Source: Comamonas odontotermitis (GTDB lineage: Bacteria; Pseudomonadota; Gammaproteobacteria; Burkholderiales; Burkholderiaceae_C). From it: a stretch of DNA of 53,657 nucleotides. The stretch is from contig NZ_JACHKZ010000026.1 in assembly GCF_014207855.1 (NCBI RefSeq), positions 1 through 53,657 on the forward strand, read 5' to 3'. Made by a program: the position numbers and the translations under genes. Positions 8,884-16,336 of this stretch are shown piece by piece (within the stretch, counting starts at the first letter, position 1; each line of letters begins with the position of its first letter). Below the pieces are notes generated by a model. The model saw only the letters and a program-made list of their open reading frames with translations. It searched no databases and had not been told where the DNA came from.

Positions 8884-9075
8884 GGCTGGAGTCCTGTGGA
8901 GTGAGTTGAGGGTTGCGACTGCCTAGCTCGGCTTGCCTTCTATGTCATCAACTTTAGGGAACTAAGGTCGGCACGACTCTAGCGATTCACGCCACCCTTC
9001 AGGCAAACCGCGCCAGTTGGGTGGCTGTTGGTGCCAACTTCAGAGGGACCACTCCATGCTCTCTGAGGGCATTGC

Positions 9076-9741
9076 TCACGGTGCAGGGGTGCCGAGTCGA
9101 ACCAATTCATCAGATGGCAGCACTACCACTCCACATGCGGCAGGAACGGTACGCACCAGCGCCAATGCAACCGCTTGTGCATGTACCGGCCGATAGATCC
9201 CCGGAAGCAAGGGCGCGAGAACCCTCGCAATGGGAATCGCAATCCGTTCTCCGAGCCGTGAAGGCTGATTCAGGCCCTCTCGCTTGTCGAGCAATAGAGA
9301 AGGCCGTGCCACTACCAAAGTCTCGAGGCTCAAGGCTTTCAGCGCATCTTCCAACTCACCTTTGATGCGGTTGTAGAACATGGACGATCTCGCATCGGCT
9401 CCGGCCGCGCTGACCAAGCCTACGCGACGTGCACCTGCTGCGACGGCTGCAACAGCCACCGCTAGATTGGCGTCCAGGTCGACGGAACGGAATGCGGCCT
9501 GGCTACCTGCCACTTTGATCGTGGTTCCCAATGCTAGATAGATCTCGTTTGTTTGCGGCAACTGAGGAAGGTTGTCAAAGTCTACGATGTGCAAACGGAG
9601 CTTGGCGTGTTTCGTGGGTAACGCTCGGCGGCTCAACGCATGCACCGCCGTGACCTGTGGATCGGCAAGCAGTGCTTTGAGCATCAAACCTCCGACCAGC
9701 CCCGTGGCGCCTGCAAGTAGCACGGTTCGTTGTGTTTTCAT
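9076..9741 (-). CDS. NAD(P)-binding Rossmann protein (atypical SDR, HTATIP2-like)
   Basis: A 221-residue atypical SDR. The N-terminal glycine motif is GATGLVGG (residues 10–17), and a later YNRIKGE segment places Tyr and Lys as in extended SDRs of the TIP30/HTATIP2 and nucleoside-sugar-epimerase-like group. These proteins bind NADPH; bacterial members have no settled substrate. The gene follows the AraC-family regulator after only 10 bases, so the two are almost certainly cotranscribed, and GAGGAA stands before its ATG. Confidence 0.85.
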   Translation of the reverse strand: MKTQRTVLLAGATGLVGGLMLKALLADPQVTAVHALSRRALPTKHAKLRLHIVDFDNLPQLPQTNEIYLALGTTIKVAGSQAAFRSVDLDANLAVAVAAVAAGARRVGLVSAAGADARSSMFYNRIKGELEDALKALSLETLVVARPSLLLDKREGLNQPSRLGERIAIPIARVLAPLLPGIYRPVHAQAVALALVRTVPAACGVVVLPSDELVRLGTPAP

Positions 9742-9751
9742 ACCGATTTCC

Positions 9752-10762
9752 TCAGTTCAGCCGCAGGGCGTGACGTGCGCCATCGGGCGTTTGTCCAGTC
9801 CAGCCTTGGAAGGCACGATAGAAGGAGTTGGGGTCCTCGAAACCCAGTAAGAACGCGATTTCTCCGCCGGACATCGTCGTGTTACTGAGGTAATGGCGAG
9901 CCAGGCCTTCGCGTGTTCCATTGACTAACGCACGGAAGTTCTCACCCTCCTCTTCGAGGCGGCGCTGCAGGGTGCGTTTGCTCATGCCCAATCGTTCCGC
10001 AGCATTTTCGATGGTGGCGACATTGGCTGGCAGCAACTCCAGAAGAACAGCTCGCAAGCGCTCGGCTGTTGTGGCTGTCACATCGAGCTCACTGAGCCGA
10101 CGGCGAAGCTCCGGTTCGAATACTCGCCACATCCCTTCGTTGACGGTCAGGAATGGACGCCAGACATCTGCTGCCGCAAAAGTAATGCTTGGGTGAGCGC
10201 TCTGTTGCACTGCTATGCCAAAGAAGCTTTCGTAGCGCCGCGCATACGCGCTGAGTGGGCTCTTGGAAAGAGTCACCCGAAGCGCCTTCATAGGCTCGCG
10301 GGTTGCTAAACGCGCCAACCGAAGCAGGAACGCCACCTCCGCAATCTCAAGCGATGGAGGTACTTCTAATTGCATCGCCTGCCACCGTGGCGAGACGGTC
10401 AGGTTCCCCACAGGGCTAACTTCGATCTCCAGACTCATCGGCGCTACAAGTTGCTTGAACTTACTGAGACGTTGTACGCCTTGCATCAGGTTGGCACTGC
10501 AAAGCGCAGCAAACAGCGGGGGACTGAAGGTATCTGCGGAAACGAGATCGACAAGCCGTAGTGGAAACATTGGGTCGCAGGCTTCCTCCTCCAGGCTTTT
10601 CCAGAACCTGAAGTAGTCTTGGCAGGAAATCTCCTGCGCCCCGCGCGAAAGCAGGTCTTCAGCCAGTTCGGCGCGACGCAACACATGCTCTGGCCGTAAG
10701 CCAAAGTCTTTGAGCAGTGCCTGCCAGCCAACATCCAGAGAAAAAAACCGATTGCGCGCCAT
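9752..10762 (-). CDS. AraC family transcriptional regulator (OruR/arabinose-binding-domain type)
   Basis: A 336-residue regulator. The first ~190 residues form the N-terminal domain common in AraC proteins of the OruR/ArgR-like group (start LDVGWQALLKDFGL, then SCQDYFRFWKSLEEEA). The C-terminal AraC domain has two helix-turn-helix units: AAERLGMSKRTLQRRLEEEG and the second around GEIAFLLGFEDPNSFYRAF, ending in the usual WTGQTP. It lies first in a minus-strand run with an atypical SDR 10 bases downstream and a classical SDR beyond, so it probably controls that short oxidoreductase operon, perhaps together with itself. The effector is unknown. GGAG precedes the start. Confidence 0.93.
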   Translation of the reverse strand: MARNRFFSLDVGWQALLKDFGLRPEHVLRRAELAEDLLSRGAQEISCQDYFRFWKSLEEEACDPMFPLRLVDLVSADTFSPPLFAALCSANLMQGVQRLSKFKQLVAPMSLEIEVSPVGNLTVSPRWQAMQLEVPPSLEIAEVAFLLRLARLATREPMKALRVTLSKSPLSAYARRYESFFGIAVQQSAHPSITFAAADVWRPFLTVNEGMWRVFEPELRRRLSELDVTATTAERLRAVLLELLPANVATIENAAERLGMSKRTLQRRLEEEGENFRALVNGTREGLARHYLSNTTMSGGEIAFLLGFEDPNSFYRAFQGWTGQTPDGARHALRLN

Positions 10763-11404
10763 GAAAGCTCCAGAGAGGGAAGAGCGGCTCCATAGTTGGC
10801 CGCGATCTTACGCGCCAGTCTAGTCACTTGCCCCGGAATGTGTTCTGGCCAGCCGCGCCAGATTAGATGCAGTCGGCGCCAATCATCCCGTTCATAAAGC
10901 CTTGCCTGCATACAGCAGCTACTAGAGCCCACCATCACACCCTCAACGGGAGCAATTGTTGTCGATTGACCTGTGATGGACAGAACTGCCATTCTCTTTT
11001 TGAGTCACGACTGACACAGTCAGCCTGCACCTGTCTTCCGGAGTTGCACTGCGGTTGTCCGCTTCTGGCCGTATGCCGTCACCCCAGCTCGAAGGCGCGC
11101 AGGGCACTGCCAGCCTGCAGCCTGCAGCCGGCACAAGCAGAAACTCCAACAGCACCTCCCGGTTCAGTCCTCAGTGATAAAAAAACTCACTGAGGACTGA
11201 ACCGACAACCGACATCGCCTACACGATAAGAGACATCTTCTTGTAGCCGCATTTTCCCTTAGTCTTCAAAAATTAGAACGAGTGTGCTTTTTTTGCCGAA
11301 ACTAAGCAGTTATCCCGTCGACAGCGCTTGGCTCACTTCGTATGCTGTCTCCCATTACCAACGCTTTTTCGACCCCGTTCAAGCAGTAAACAAGGAGACA
11401 AACC
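10763..11404. other. Intergenic region upstream of the OmpW gene
   Basis: About 640 bp between the divergent AraC regulator and OmpW genes. No coding frame is convincing. Its striking feature is the 18-bp perfect hairpin at 11160–11204, described separately. The last 100 bases are AT-rich and presumably carry the ompW promoter; AAGGAGA sits just before the ompW start. Confidence 0.5.
11160..11204. repeat. Perfect 18-bp inverted repeat
   Basis: The left arm at 11160–11177 is C followed by GGTTCAGTCCTCAGTGA, and the right arm at 11187–11204 is its exact complement, separated by the 9-base loop TAAAAAAAC. There is no T-run after the hairpin on either strand, so it is not an ordinary rho-independent terminator. 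It sits 200 bp upstream of the OmpW gene. Confidence 0.85.
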
Positions 11405-12133
11405 ATGACTCATCAGGCAAAAAAATGGATGTTGGTGGCCGCCACGGCCATGCTCGCCAGCAGCGCCTATGCGCAAAAAGCAGGCGATTGGGTGATTGGC
11501 GGCGGCGCCCTGCTCTATGCCCCGCAGGACAGCACCACGCCGCTGCGTTTCGTAAGCCCGGTTGAGCGGGAACTGCCGGGATCGGGGGCAAGTGTGAAGA
11601 ATGCCACCACACTCGGCCTGAACGTGCACTACTTTCTGACCGACAACTGGGCCGTTGAAGGCGTGCTTGGCATTCCGCCCAAGATCAAGCTCGATGGGGC
11701 TGGCACACTGGCTCCACTGGGTGAACTCGGCAGCGCCAAGCTGTATGCCCCATCGGTGCTGGGCAAGTACTTCTTTGGCAACCCCGATGACAAGTTCCGC
11801 GTATCGGTGGGTGCCGGTGTTACCTACTCCGCTTTCCGCAGCATTCGCCTGAGCCAGGGCCTGCAAAACACGCTGGGCGGCGCGCTCAAGCTGCCACCGG
11901 GCGCATCGTCCACTTCCGCCAGCATTGACAGCAAGTGGGCCCCCGTGTTCAACGTGGGGGCCAACTACGCCATCGACAAGAACTGGGGCGTGACTTTCTC
12001 GGTGTCCTATATCCCGATGAAGACCAACGCCACGCTGACCACGCAGGCTGGTGGCAAGACCGTAGCGGTGTCCAAAACACGTGTGACGCTGGACCCGATC
12101 GTCCCCTTCCTGTATGTAACCTACAAGTTCTGA
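11405..12133 (+). CDS. ompW: OmpW family outer membrane protein
   Basis: A 242-residue outer-membrane beta-barrel of the OmpW family, small eight-stranded porins thought to pass hydrophobic compounds and to respond to stress, iron and oxygen. The signal peptide is clear (residues 1–23, cleaved after AYA). Family features follow: GDWVIGGGALLYAP near the N-terminus, LNVHYFLTDNWAVEG, the YAPSVLGKYFF strand, and the barrel-sealing C-terminal YVTYKF ending in Phe. The loop between strands (about residues 155–180) is longer and Ser/Thr-rich. It is a single gene with AAGGAGA before the ATG and a terminator after it. Confidence 0.95.
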   Translation: MTHQAKKWMLVAATAMLASSAYAQKAGDWVIGGGALLYAPQDSTTPLRFVSPVERELPGSGASVKNATTLGLNVHYFLTDNWAVEGVLGIPPKIKLDGAGTLAPLGELGSAKLYAPSVLGKYFFGNPDDKFRVSVGAGVTYSAFRSIRLSQGLQNTLGGALKLPPGASSTSASIDSKWAPVFNVGANYAIDKNWGVTFSVSYIPMKTNATLTTQAGGKTVAVSKTRVTLDPIVPFLYVTYKF

Positions 12134-12184
12134 CGCGCCGCTCACGCGCCCTTGCGTTTTGCGATGGCTCCAAGCCATCCTTGT

Positions 12185-12214
12185 GCGCCCCGCTGCAAAG
12201 CCGGGCGCTTTTTT
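12185..12214 (+). terminator. Rho-independent terminator of ompW
   Basis: Stem GCGCCC (12185–12190) pairs with GGGCGC (12203–12208), followed by six T residues. Confidence 0.75.
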
Positions 12215-12378
12215 CATGGCTTGCAATGATCTGCCGTGAGCAACAAACGCCATCTTCATGTCGGCATGATGACTTTGTACCCGCACGGGCTGGGCAGTTT
12301 CCTCAATGGGCAAATGCGCAGCGGTCATCCACAATGTCTCGGCCCCCTGTTCTTTATTTCACTTGAGGAGTCTTACCC

Positions 12379-12960
12379 ATGGCAGCGAAGAAAATACTGA
12401 TGATCTGCGGCGACTACTGTGAAGACTATGAAACCATGGTGCCTTTCCAGGCGCTGCTGGCCGTGGGCCATACCGTGCATGCCGTCTGCCCCGACAAGAA
12501 GGCGGGTGACCAGATCAAGACCGCCATCCACGATTTCGAAGGCGCACAGACCTACAGCGAAAAGCCTGGCCACAACTTCACCTTGAACGCAACGTTTGCC
12601 GACATTCAGGCGCAGAGCTATGACGCCCTTGTCATTCCCGGTGGGCGCGGGCCCGAATACCTGCGCAATAACGCCGCCGTGCTGGCTGCGGTGCGCCATT
12701 TCTTCGATGCCAACAAACCAGTGGCCGCCGTGTGCCATGGCGCGCAGTTGCTGGCGGGCGCCGGTGTTCTGAAAGGGCGCACCTGCTCGGCCTACCCTGC
12801 GTGCAAGGCAGAGGTGGAGCTGGCCGGAGGCACCTACGCCGACATCGCCGTAGACCAAGCTCATACCGAAGGCAACCTGGTGAGCGCCCCGGCCTGGCCC
12901 GCCCACCCGCAGTGGCTCGCGCAGTTTCTGGCCTTGCTGGGCACGCGCATCCAACTCTGA
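12379..12960 (+). CDS. DJ-1/PfpI family protein
   Basis: A 193-residue cytosolic protein of the DJ-1/PfpI superfamily (glyoxalase III-, deglycase- or chaperone-like activities are reported for members). The nucleophile-elbow cysteine is Cys119 in [11 protein letters not shown], the conserved acidic partner lies near Glu15 (CEDYE), and PGGRG is at 87–91. His120 follows the Cys as in PfpI-type enzymes. GAGGAG precedes the ATG. It stands between OmpW and a small TPR-like protein, with no close partner, and probably works in carbonyl or general stress protection. The exact activity cannot be read from the sequence. Confidence 0.92.
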   Translation: MAAKKILMICGDYCEDYETMVPFQALLAVGHTVHAVCPDKKAGDQIKTAIHDFEGAQTYSEKPGHNFTLNATFADIQAQSYDALVIPGGRGPEYLRNNAAVLAAVRHFFDANKPVAAVCHGAQLLAGAGVLKGRTCSAYPACKAEVELAGGTYADIAVDQAHTEGNLVSAPAWPAHPQWLAQFLALLGTRIQL

Positions 12961-12982
12961 GAACGTTTTTACGATGGAGCCG

Positions 12983-13015
12983 GCTGCTGGCGCGCGCGGC
13001 AAAAGCGCCAGCAGC
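12983..13015 (+). repeat. GCTGCTGGCGC-type intergenic hairpin
   Basis: Perfect 11-bp stem GCTGCTGGCGC / GCGCCAGCAGC just after the PfpI gene, followed by GCATTAGCAAATA. It belongs to a set of similar short GCTGGCGC/TAGC elements in other gaps of this window. It may also help end transcription, although it lacks a T-run. Confidence 0.5.
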
Positions 13016-13118
13016 TTCTGAAGCATTAGCAAATACAGCGCCGCCGCCTCCGCTGTTGAACGTGTGCACAAAGGGCCTGTTACCATCGCAGCCCTGCTCA
13101 AGAACTTGCCGCCGCGCC

Positions 13119-13532
13119 ATGACTGCTGATACCTACTCCACCGAACTTGCTGCTGGCAACCAACTCGTCGCCCAGGCGCAGCAAGTGGCAACCACGGATT
13201 TCGCCGCCGCCCGTGCGCTGTGGCAGCAGGCGGGCCAGGCCTTCTACCGCGCGCACCAGGCCGACCGGGGCCAGCCCGAAGCCGCATTCCGCCTGGCCCA
13301 GGCCTGGATGGCCGAAGCCCATGCACTGCAGAAGGAAGGCTCGCCCAACGCACAGGTGATGTGGCGAAACGCCGCCGCTCAGTGCGAGCTGGCTTTTGAC
13401 CAGGAGCCCACCAACGCCCGTGTCGCCATGGCTGCTGCCAGTTGCCACCACTTCGCGGGTGACGATGAATCGGCCGATGCGTGGATGCAGATCGGCAAGC
13501 ATCTGGCCGGGCCAAATCCGGCACAAAGCTGA
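13119..13532 (+). CDS. Small helical TPR-like protein
   Basis: A 137-residue soluble, Ala-rich, all-helical protein. Helical pairs such as AARALWQQAGQAFYRAH and EAAFRLAQAWMAEAHAL resemble tetratricopeptide repeats (two to three units). I chose the ATG at 13119; the open frame extends further upstream, but that part shows shadow-like composition. It carries no catalytic motif, so a scaffold or partner role is the most that can be said. It is convergent with the FtrA-type regulator. Confidence 0.65.
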   Translation: MTADTYSTELAAGNQLVAQAQQVATTDFAAARALWQQAGQAFYRAHQADRGQPEAAFRLAQAWMAEAHALQKEGSPNAQVMWRNAAAQCELAFDQEPTNARVAMAAASCHHFAGDDESADAWMQIGKHLAGPNPAQS

Positions 13533-13661
13533 TCACCGGCACAGCTCATATGGTGCTGGCCCATCGCATTCATCAATGGATGCGGCCATATGGGATATGG
13601 GCCATATTGCGCAACTGTCTGCAAGACAGGGCTAGACAGGCGCGAACCCTCGGCAAGCCGA

Positions 13662-14627
13662 TTATGGCGAGGCAAACTGCAACCGATACGCTCGTGGCGA
13701 TATCCTCAGCGCGCGCCGGAACTGATCGCGCAACACCTGCACACTACGGTATCCCGTCTGATCGGCGATCTGCTCCATGCTTAGGGTGCTGGTTTCCAGC
13801 AGCCGCTTGACTTCCTCCACCCGCACCTGCGCAACCCAGGCGCTGGGGGCCATGCCGGTGCCCTCAGTGAATCGACGCAGAAAGGTACGGCGGCTCATGG
13901 CCACGGAATCCGCCATGACATCCACGGCCCAATCGCGGCGAAGATCCCCGCGGATCTCATCCAGCAGGCGAGGTAGTTTGCCAGAATGGTCTGCCGCCAC
14001 AGGCCTTTCAATGAACTGCGCCTGCCCTCCGCTGCGGTGCGCAGGTACCACCAGGCGTCGCGCCACGCTGTTAGCCGCCTGCACCCCGAAATCGCGCCGC
14101 ACCAGGTGCAGCATCAGATCAATGCCCGCCGCGCTGCCCGCCGAGGTAAAAAGACGTTCTTCCTCCGTGTACAGCACCTGTGCATCGACTGCAATGGCCG
14201 GGTACTGCACAGCCAGCGCCTGCGCGTATCTCCAATGAGTGGCAGCACGCCGTCCATCCAGCAACCCTGTTGCCGCCAGCACAAAGGCACCTGAGCATAT
14301 CGAGGCCAAGGTCGCACCGCGCTCCCACGCCCGCTGCAAGGCTTGGATCAGCGATGCAGGCACCGGTGCATCCTTGCCGCGCCAGCCGGGAACCACGATC
14401 AGATCTGCCTCATCCAGCAATTCGGCGCTTCCATGGCTCTGCACTACCAGCCCGCCCTGCGCACGCAGCAGCCCTTGCTCCACCGCCGCACTGGCAAAGC
14501 GGTACCAGCCAGCGCCCATCTCTGGTCGAGGCAGGCCAAACACCTCCGCAACAATGGAAAACTCGAAGGTGCACAGCCCGTCATAGACGGGCGCAACTAC
14601 CAACGGACCTCGCGGAGCGGTACACAT
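13662..14627 (-). CDS. ftrA: GlxA/FtrA-type transcriptional regulator (PfpI domain plus AraC domain)
   Basis: A 321-residue regulator with an N-terminal DJ-1/PfpI-like sensor domain (about 10–190) and a C-terminal AraC-type DNA-binding domain (about 220–318). The PfpI elbow reads ASICSGAFVLA, keeping the Cys, as in GlxA proteins. The AraC part has SVAMSRRTFLRRFTEGTGMAP and the second helix-turn-helix at EQIADQTGYRSVQVLRDQFRRAL. It is divergent from a rhodanese gene, the arrangement typical of FtrA, and its start codon overlaps one arm of a palindrome in the shared promoter, so it may regulate itself and the rhodanese. Confidence 0.9.
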   Translation of the reverse strand: MCTAPRGPLVVAPVYDGLCTFEFSIVAEVFGLPRPEMGAGWYRFASAAVEQGLLRAQGGLVVQSHGSAELLDEADLIVVPGWRGKDAPVPASLIQALQRAWERGATLASICSGAFVLAATGLLDGRRAATHWRYAQALAVQYPAIAVDAQVLYTEEERLFTSAGSAAGIDLMLHLVRRDFGVQAANSVARRLVVPAHRSGGQAQFIERPVAADHSGKLPRLLDEIRGDLRRDWAVDVMADSVAMSRRTFLRRFTEGTGMAPSAWVAQVRVEEVKRLLETSTLSMEQIADQTGYRSVQVLRDQFRRALRISPRAYRLQFASP

Positions 14628-14661
14628 GGCGCAAATCTTTCTTTTTATGTCATTTGCGCCA
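14627..14661. promoter_or_regulatory. Palindromic operator between ftrA and rhodanese
   Basis: Perfect inverted repeat TGGCGCAAAT (14627–14636) and ATTTGCGCCA (14652–14661) with a 15-base spacer. It lies across the divergent start region; the left arm touches the ftrA start codon. I infer that it is the binding site of the adjacent regulator. Confidence 0.6.
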
Positions 14662-14719
14662 ATTGTAAAGAAACCAGCGAATTCGCAGAATCTTCTCCAT
14701 GTTTCAACCGGAGAACCCC

Positions 14720-15118
14720 ATGACGAGCCTTGTTACCCAGAATCCCGCAGCGCCGAGTTCCGATGCCCTCACACACTTTTCGCAATCGTTCCGTTTCGAG
14801 ACCGATTGCTGGGACGTGCACGATGCCCTGCACCAAGGGCACCAGGATTTCGTCCTGCTGGATGTCCGCAACGCAGCACTCTATGCCAAGGGACATGTGC
14901 CGGGCGCCATCCATATGCCACACGGCAAGATCGTAGAGAGCAAGCTGGCCCAGTGGCCTGCAAACACGCTGTTTGTCACTTACTGTGCCGGCCCTCATTG
15001 CAACGGTGCGGCAAGAGGCGCCTTGCGTCTGGCACAGCTCGGGCGGCCGGTCAAGATCATGGTCGGCGGCATCACGGGATGGCGCGATGAAGGCTTTGCA
15101 CTGACCTCCGAGAGCTGA
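14720..15118 (+). CDS. Rhodanese-like sulfurtransferase
   Basis: A 132-residue single-domain rhodanese. The family signature is seen in VLLDVRNAALYAKGHVPGAIH and in the active-site loop CAGPHCNG, with the catalytic persulphide Cys at about residue 89 and a second Cys at 94. Such enzymes move sulfane sulphur, for example to cyanide, thioredoxin or other acceptors. I chose the ATG at 14720 because GGAG lies 6 bases upstream; an in-frame ATG at 14699 lacks a ribosome-binding site. It diverges from ftrA, whose PfpI-type sensor may detect a related thiol or electrophile (inference). A strong terminator follows. Confidence 0.93.
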   Translation: MTSLVTQNPAAPSSDALTHFSQSFRFETDCWDVHDALHQGHQDFVLLDVRNAALYAKGHVPGAIHMPHGKIVESKLAQWPANTLFVTYCAGPHCNGAARGALRLAQLGRPVKIMVGGITGWRDEGFALTSES

Positions 15119-15200
15119 CTAACACTGCGGGCCTTCGCAACCCGTCGGAATGAGACCGCGATCAAAGGTAAATACTGACCTCGGCACAGCCCTGGACCAA

Positions 15201-15230
15201 AAAAGGAGTGCGTCACCGCACTCCTTTTTT
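15201..15230. terminator. Bidirectional rho-independent terminator
   Basis: Stem GGAGTGCG (15205–15212) and CGCACTCC (15217–15224) with loop TCAC, flanked by an A-run on the left and six T residues on the right. It serves the rhodanese gene and the convergent binding-protein gene. Confidence 0.9.
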
Positions 15231-15275
15231 CGTTAAGCCATGAAGCCCGCTGAACGCGGGGTTTGCCCCGCTGTC

Positions 15276-16256
15276 CTAGCGATGGCCCCACACCTCCCTT
15301 AGCTGCGCTGCGTTGTGCAGCATGGCCTGCGGGCCTGCAACGCCCAACAGGTACCAGATTCTCGGCTCCAGAAACACCACCCGGCCTTTCTTGCCCGCCT
15401 CGGTGTTCTTGATCGTGTCGTTGTCAAACAGCTCCTGGCTCGCTACCACGGGCTTGCCTTCGCGGTCGGTGGTGCTGCCGGTTCCAGCGTTGCGGTCGAT
15501 CACGTACAGCCACGATGGGTTGATTTTGGCGATGTCGTCCATCTGCAGCGGCACGCCGCGCGGCTTGGCCAGGTCTGCTGGCAGGGCGGGTTTGACGCCC
15601 AGCACGTCGTACAGCAGTCCAAAGCGCGAGCCTGGCGTCTGGCCGTTCATGTTCTTGCTGACCGCCAGCACCAGAAGGCCCGTATCCTGCTGCTGCGCGA
15701 TGGCGCGGGTGCTGTCCACTTCGGCGCGTACACGCTGCATCAGTTGCTGGCCCTCGGCCTGTTTGCCCCACAGGCTTGCCAGCGTGTTGACGTTGCGCTG
15801 CATGTCGTCGAGCAGGTGCTGGTTGTTCACCGTGAGGTCAATCGTTGGCGCGATCTTGCTCAGAATGTCGAACTTGCCTGCACTGCGTCCGGCAATCACG
15901 ATCAGATCGGGCTGCAGGCGGCTGAGCGCATCAAAGTCGGGCTCGAACAGGCTGCCCGCCACGGCGTACCGCGCATCGGCATAGCCTCTCATGTAGGCCG
16001 GGAAGTTGGCCTTGGCCAGGCCCGCTACGGGCAGCTTCAGAGCCTGCATGGTGTCAAGCGATGCGAGGTCATACACCACCACCCGCTTGGGTGCATACGG
16101 CACCGTGGCCGAGCCCCTAGCATGCTGCACGGTGATGGAGGCAGGCTGCTGAGCGAGTGCCGTGCCTGCCATCGGCAGGATCGCCAGGCCCAGGGCGATG
16201 CTCCACAGTGGCCGCAGGGAGCGTGATCCCATAGCTGGCATTGCGTTCGCTGTCAT
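15276..16256 (-). CDS. Siderophore ABC transporter substrate-binding protein
   Basis: A 326-residue periplasmic class III binding protein similar to CeuE/FatB/YclQ-type ferric-siderophore binders. The signal peptide ends GTALA-QQP (about residue 35). Typical segments are PKRVVVYDLASLDTMQAL, the strand PDLIVIAGRSA and the long backbone helix LLDDMQRNVNTLASLWG, then QMDDIAKINPSWLYVIDR. It lies 80 bp downstream of the TonB receptor on the same strand and is probably cotranscribed with it. The permease and ATPase genes are not present here, so it must work with a transporter encoded elsewhere. GAGGAA precedes the start. Confidence 0.9.
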   Translation of the reverse strand: MTANAMPAMGSRSLRPLWSIALGLAILPMAGTALAQQPASITVQHARGSATVPYAPKRVVVYDLASLDTMQALKLPVAGLAKANFPAYMRGYADARYAVAGSLFEPDFDALSRLQPDLIVIAGRSAGKFDILSKIAPTIDLTVNNQHLLDDMQRNVNTLASLWGKQAEGQQLMQRVRAEVDSTRAIAQQQDTGLLVLAVSKNMNGQTPGSRFGLLYDVLGVKPALPADLAKPRGVPLQMDDIAKINPSWLYVIDRNAGTGSTTDREGKPVVASQELFDNDTIKNTEAGKKGRVVFLEPRIWYLLGVAGPQAMLHNAAQLREVWGHR

Positions 16257-16336
16257 TGTTCTTTCCTCATTGGTTCAAAAGCGATGGCGCCGCAGCGCGC
16301 CTGTGCGCGGCTGCGGCAAGAGGGGGTGAAGGCCAA

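Noticed and set aside
12373..13542. A 389-codon minus-strand frame over the PfpI and TPR-like genes
   Set aside because: It covers two well-supported plus-strand genes and has Arg/Pro-rich shadow composition.
15315..16226. A 303-codon plus-strand frame antisense to the siderophore-binding protein
   Set aside because: Shadow frame; the minus-strand gene has a signal peptide, ribosome site and family motifs.
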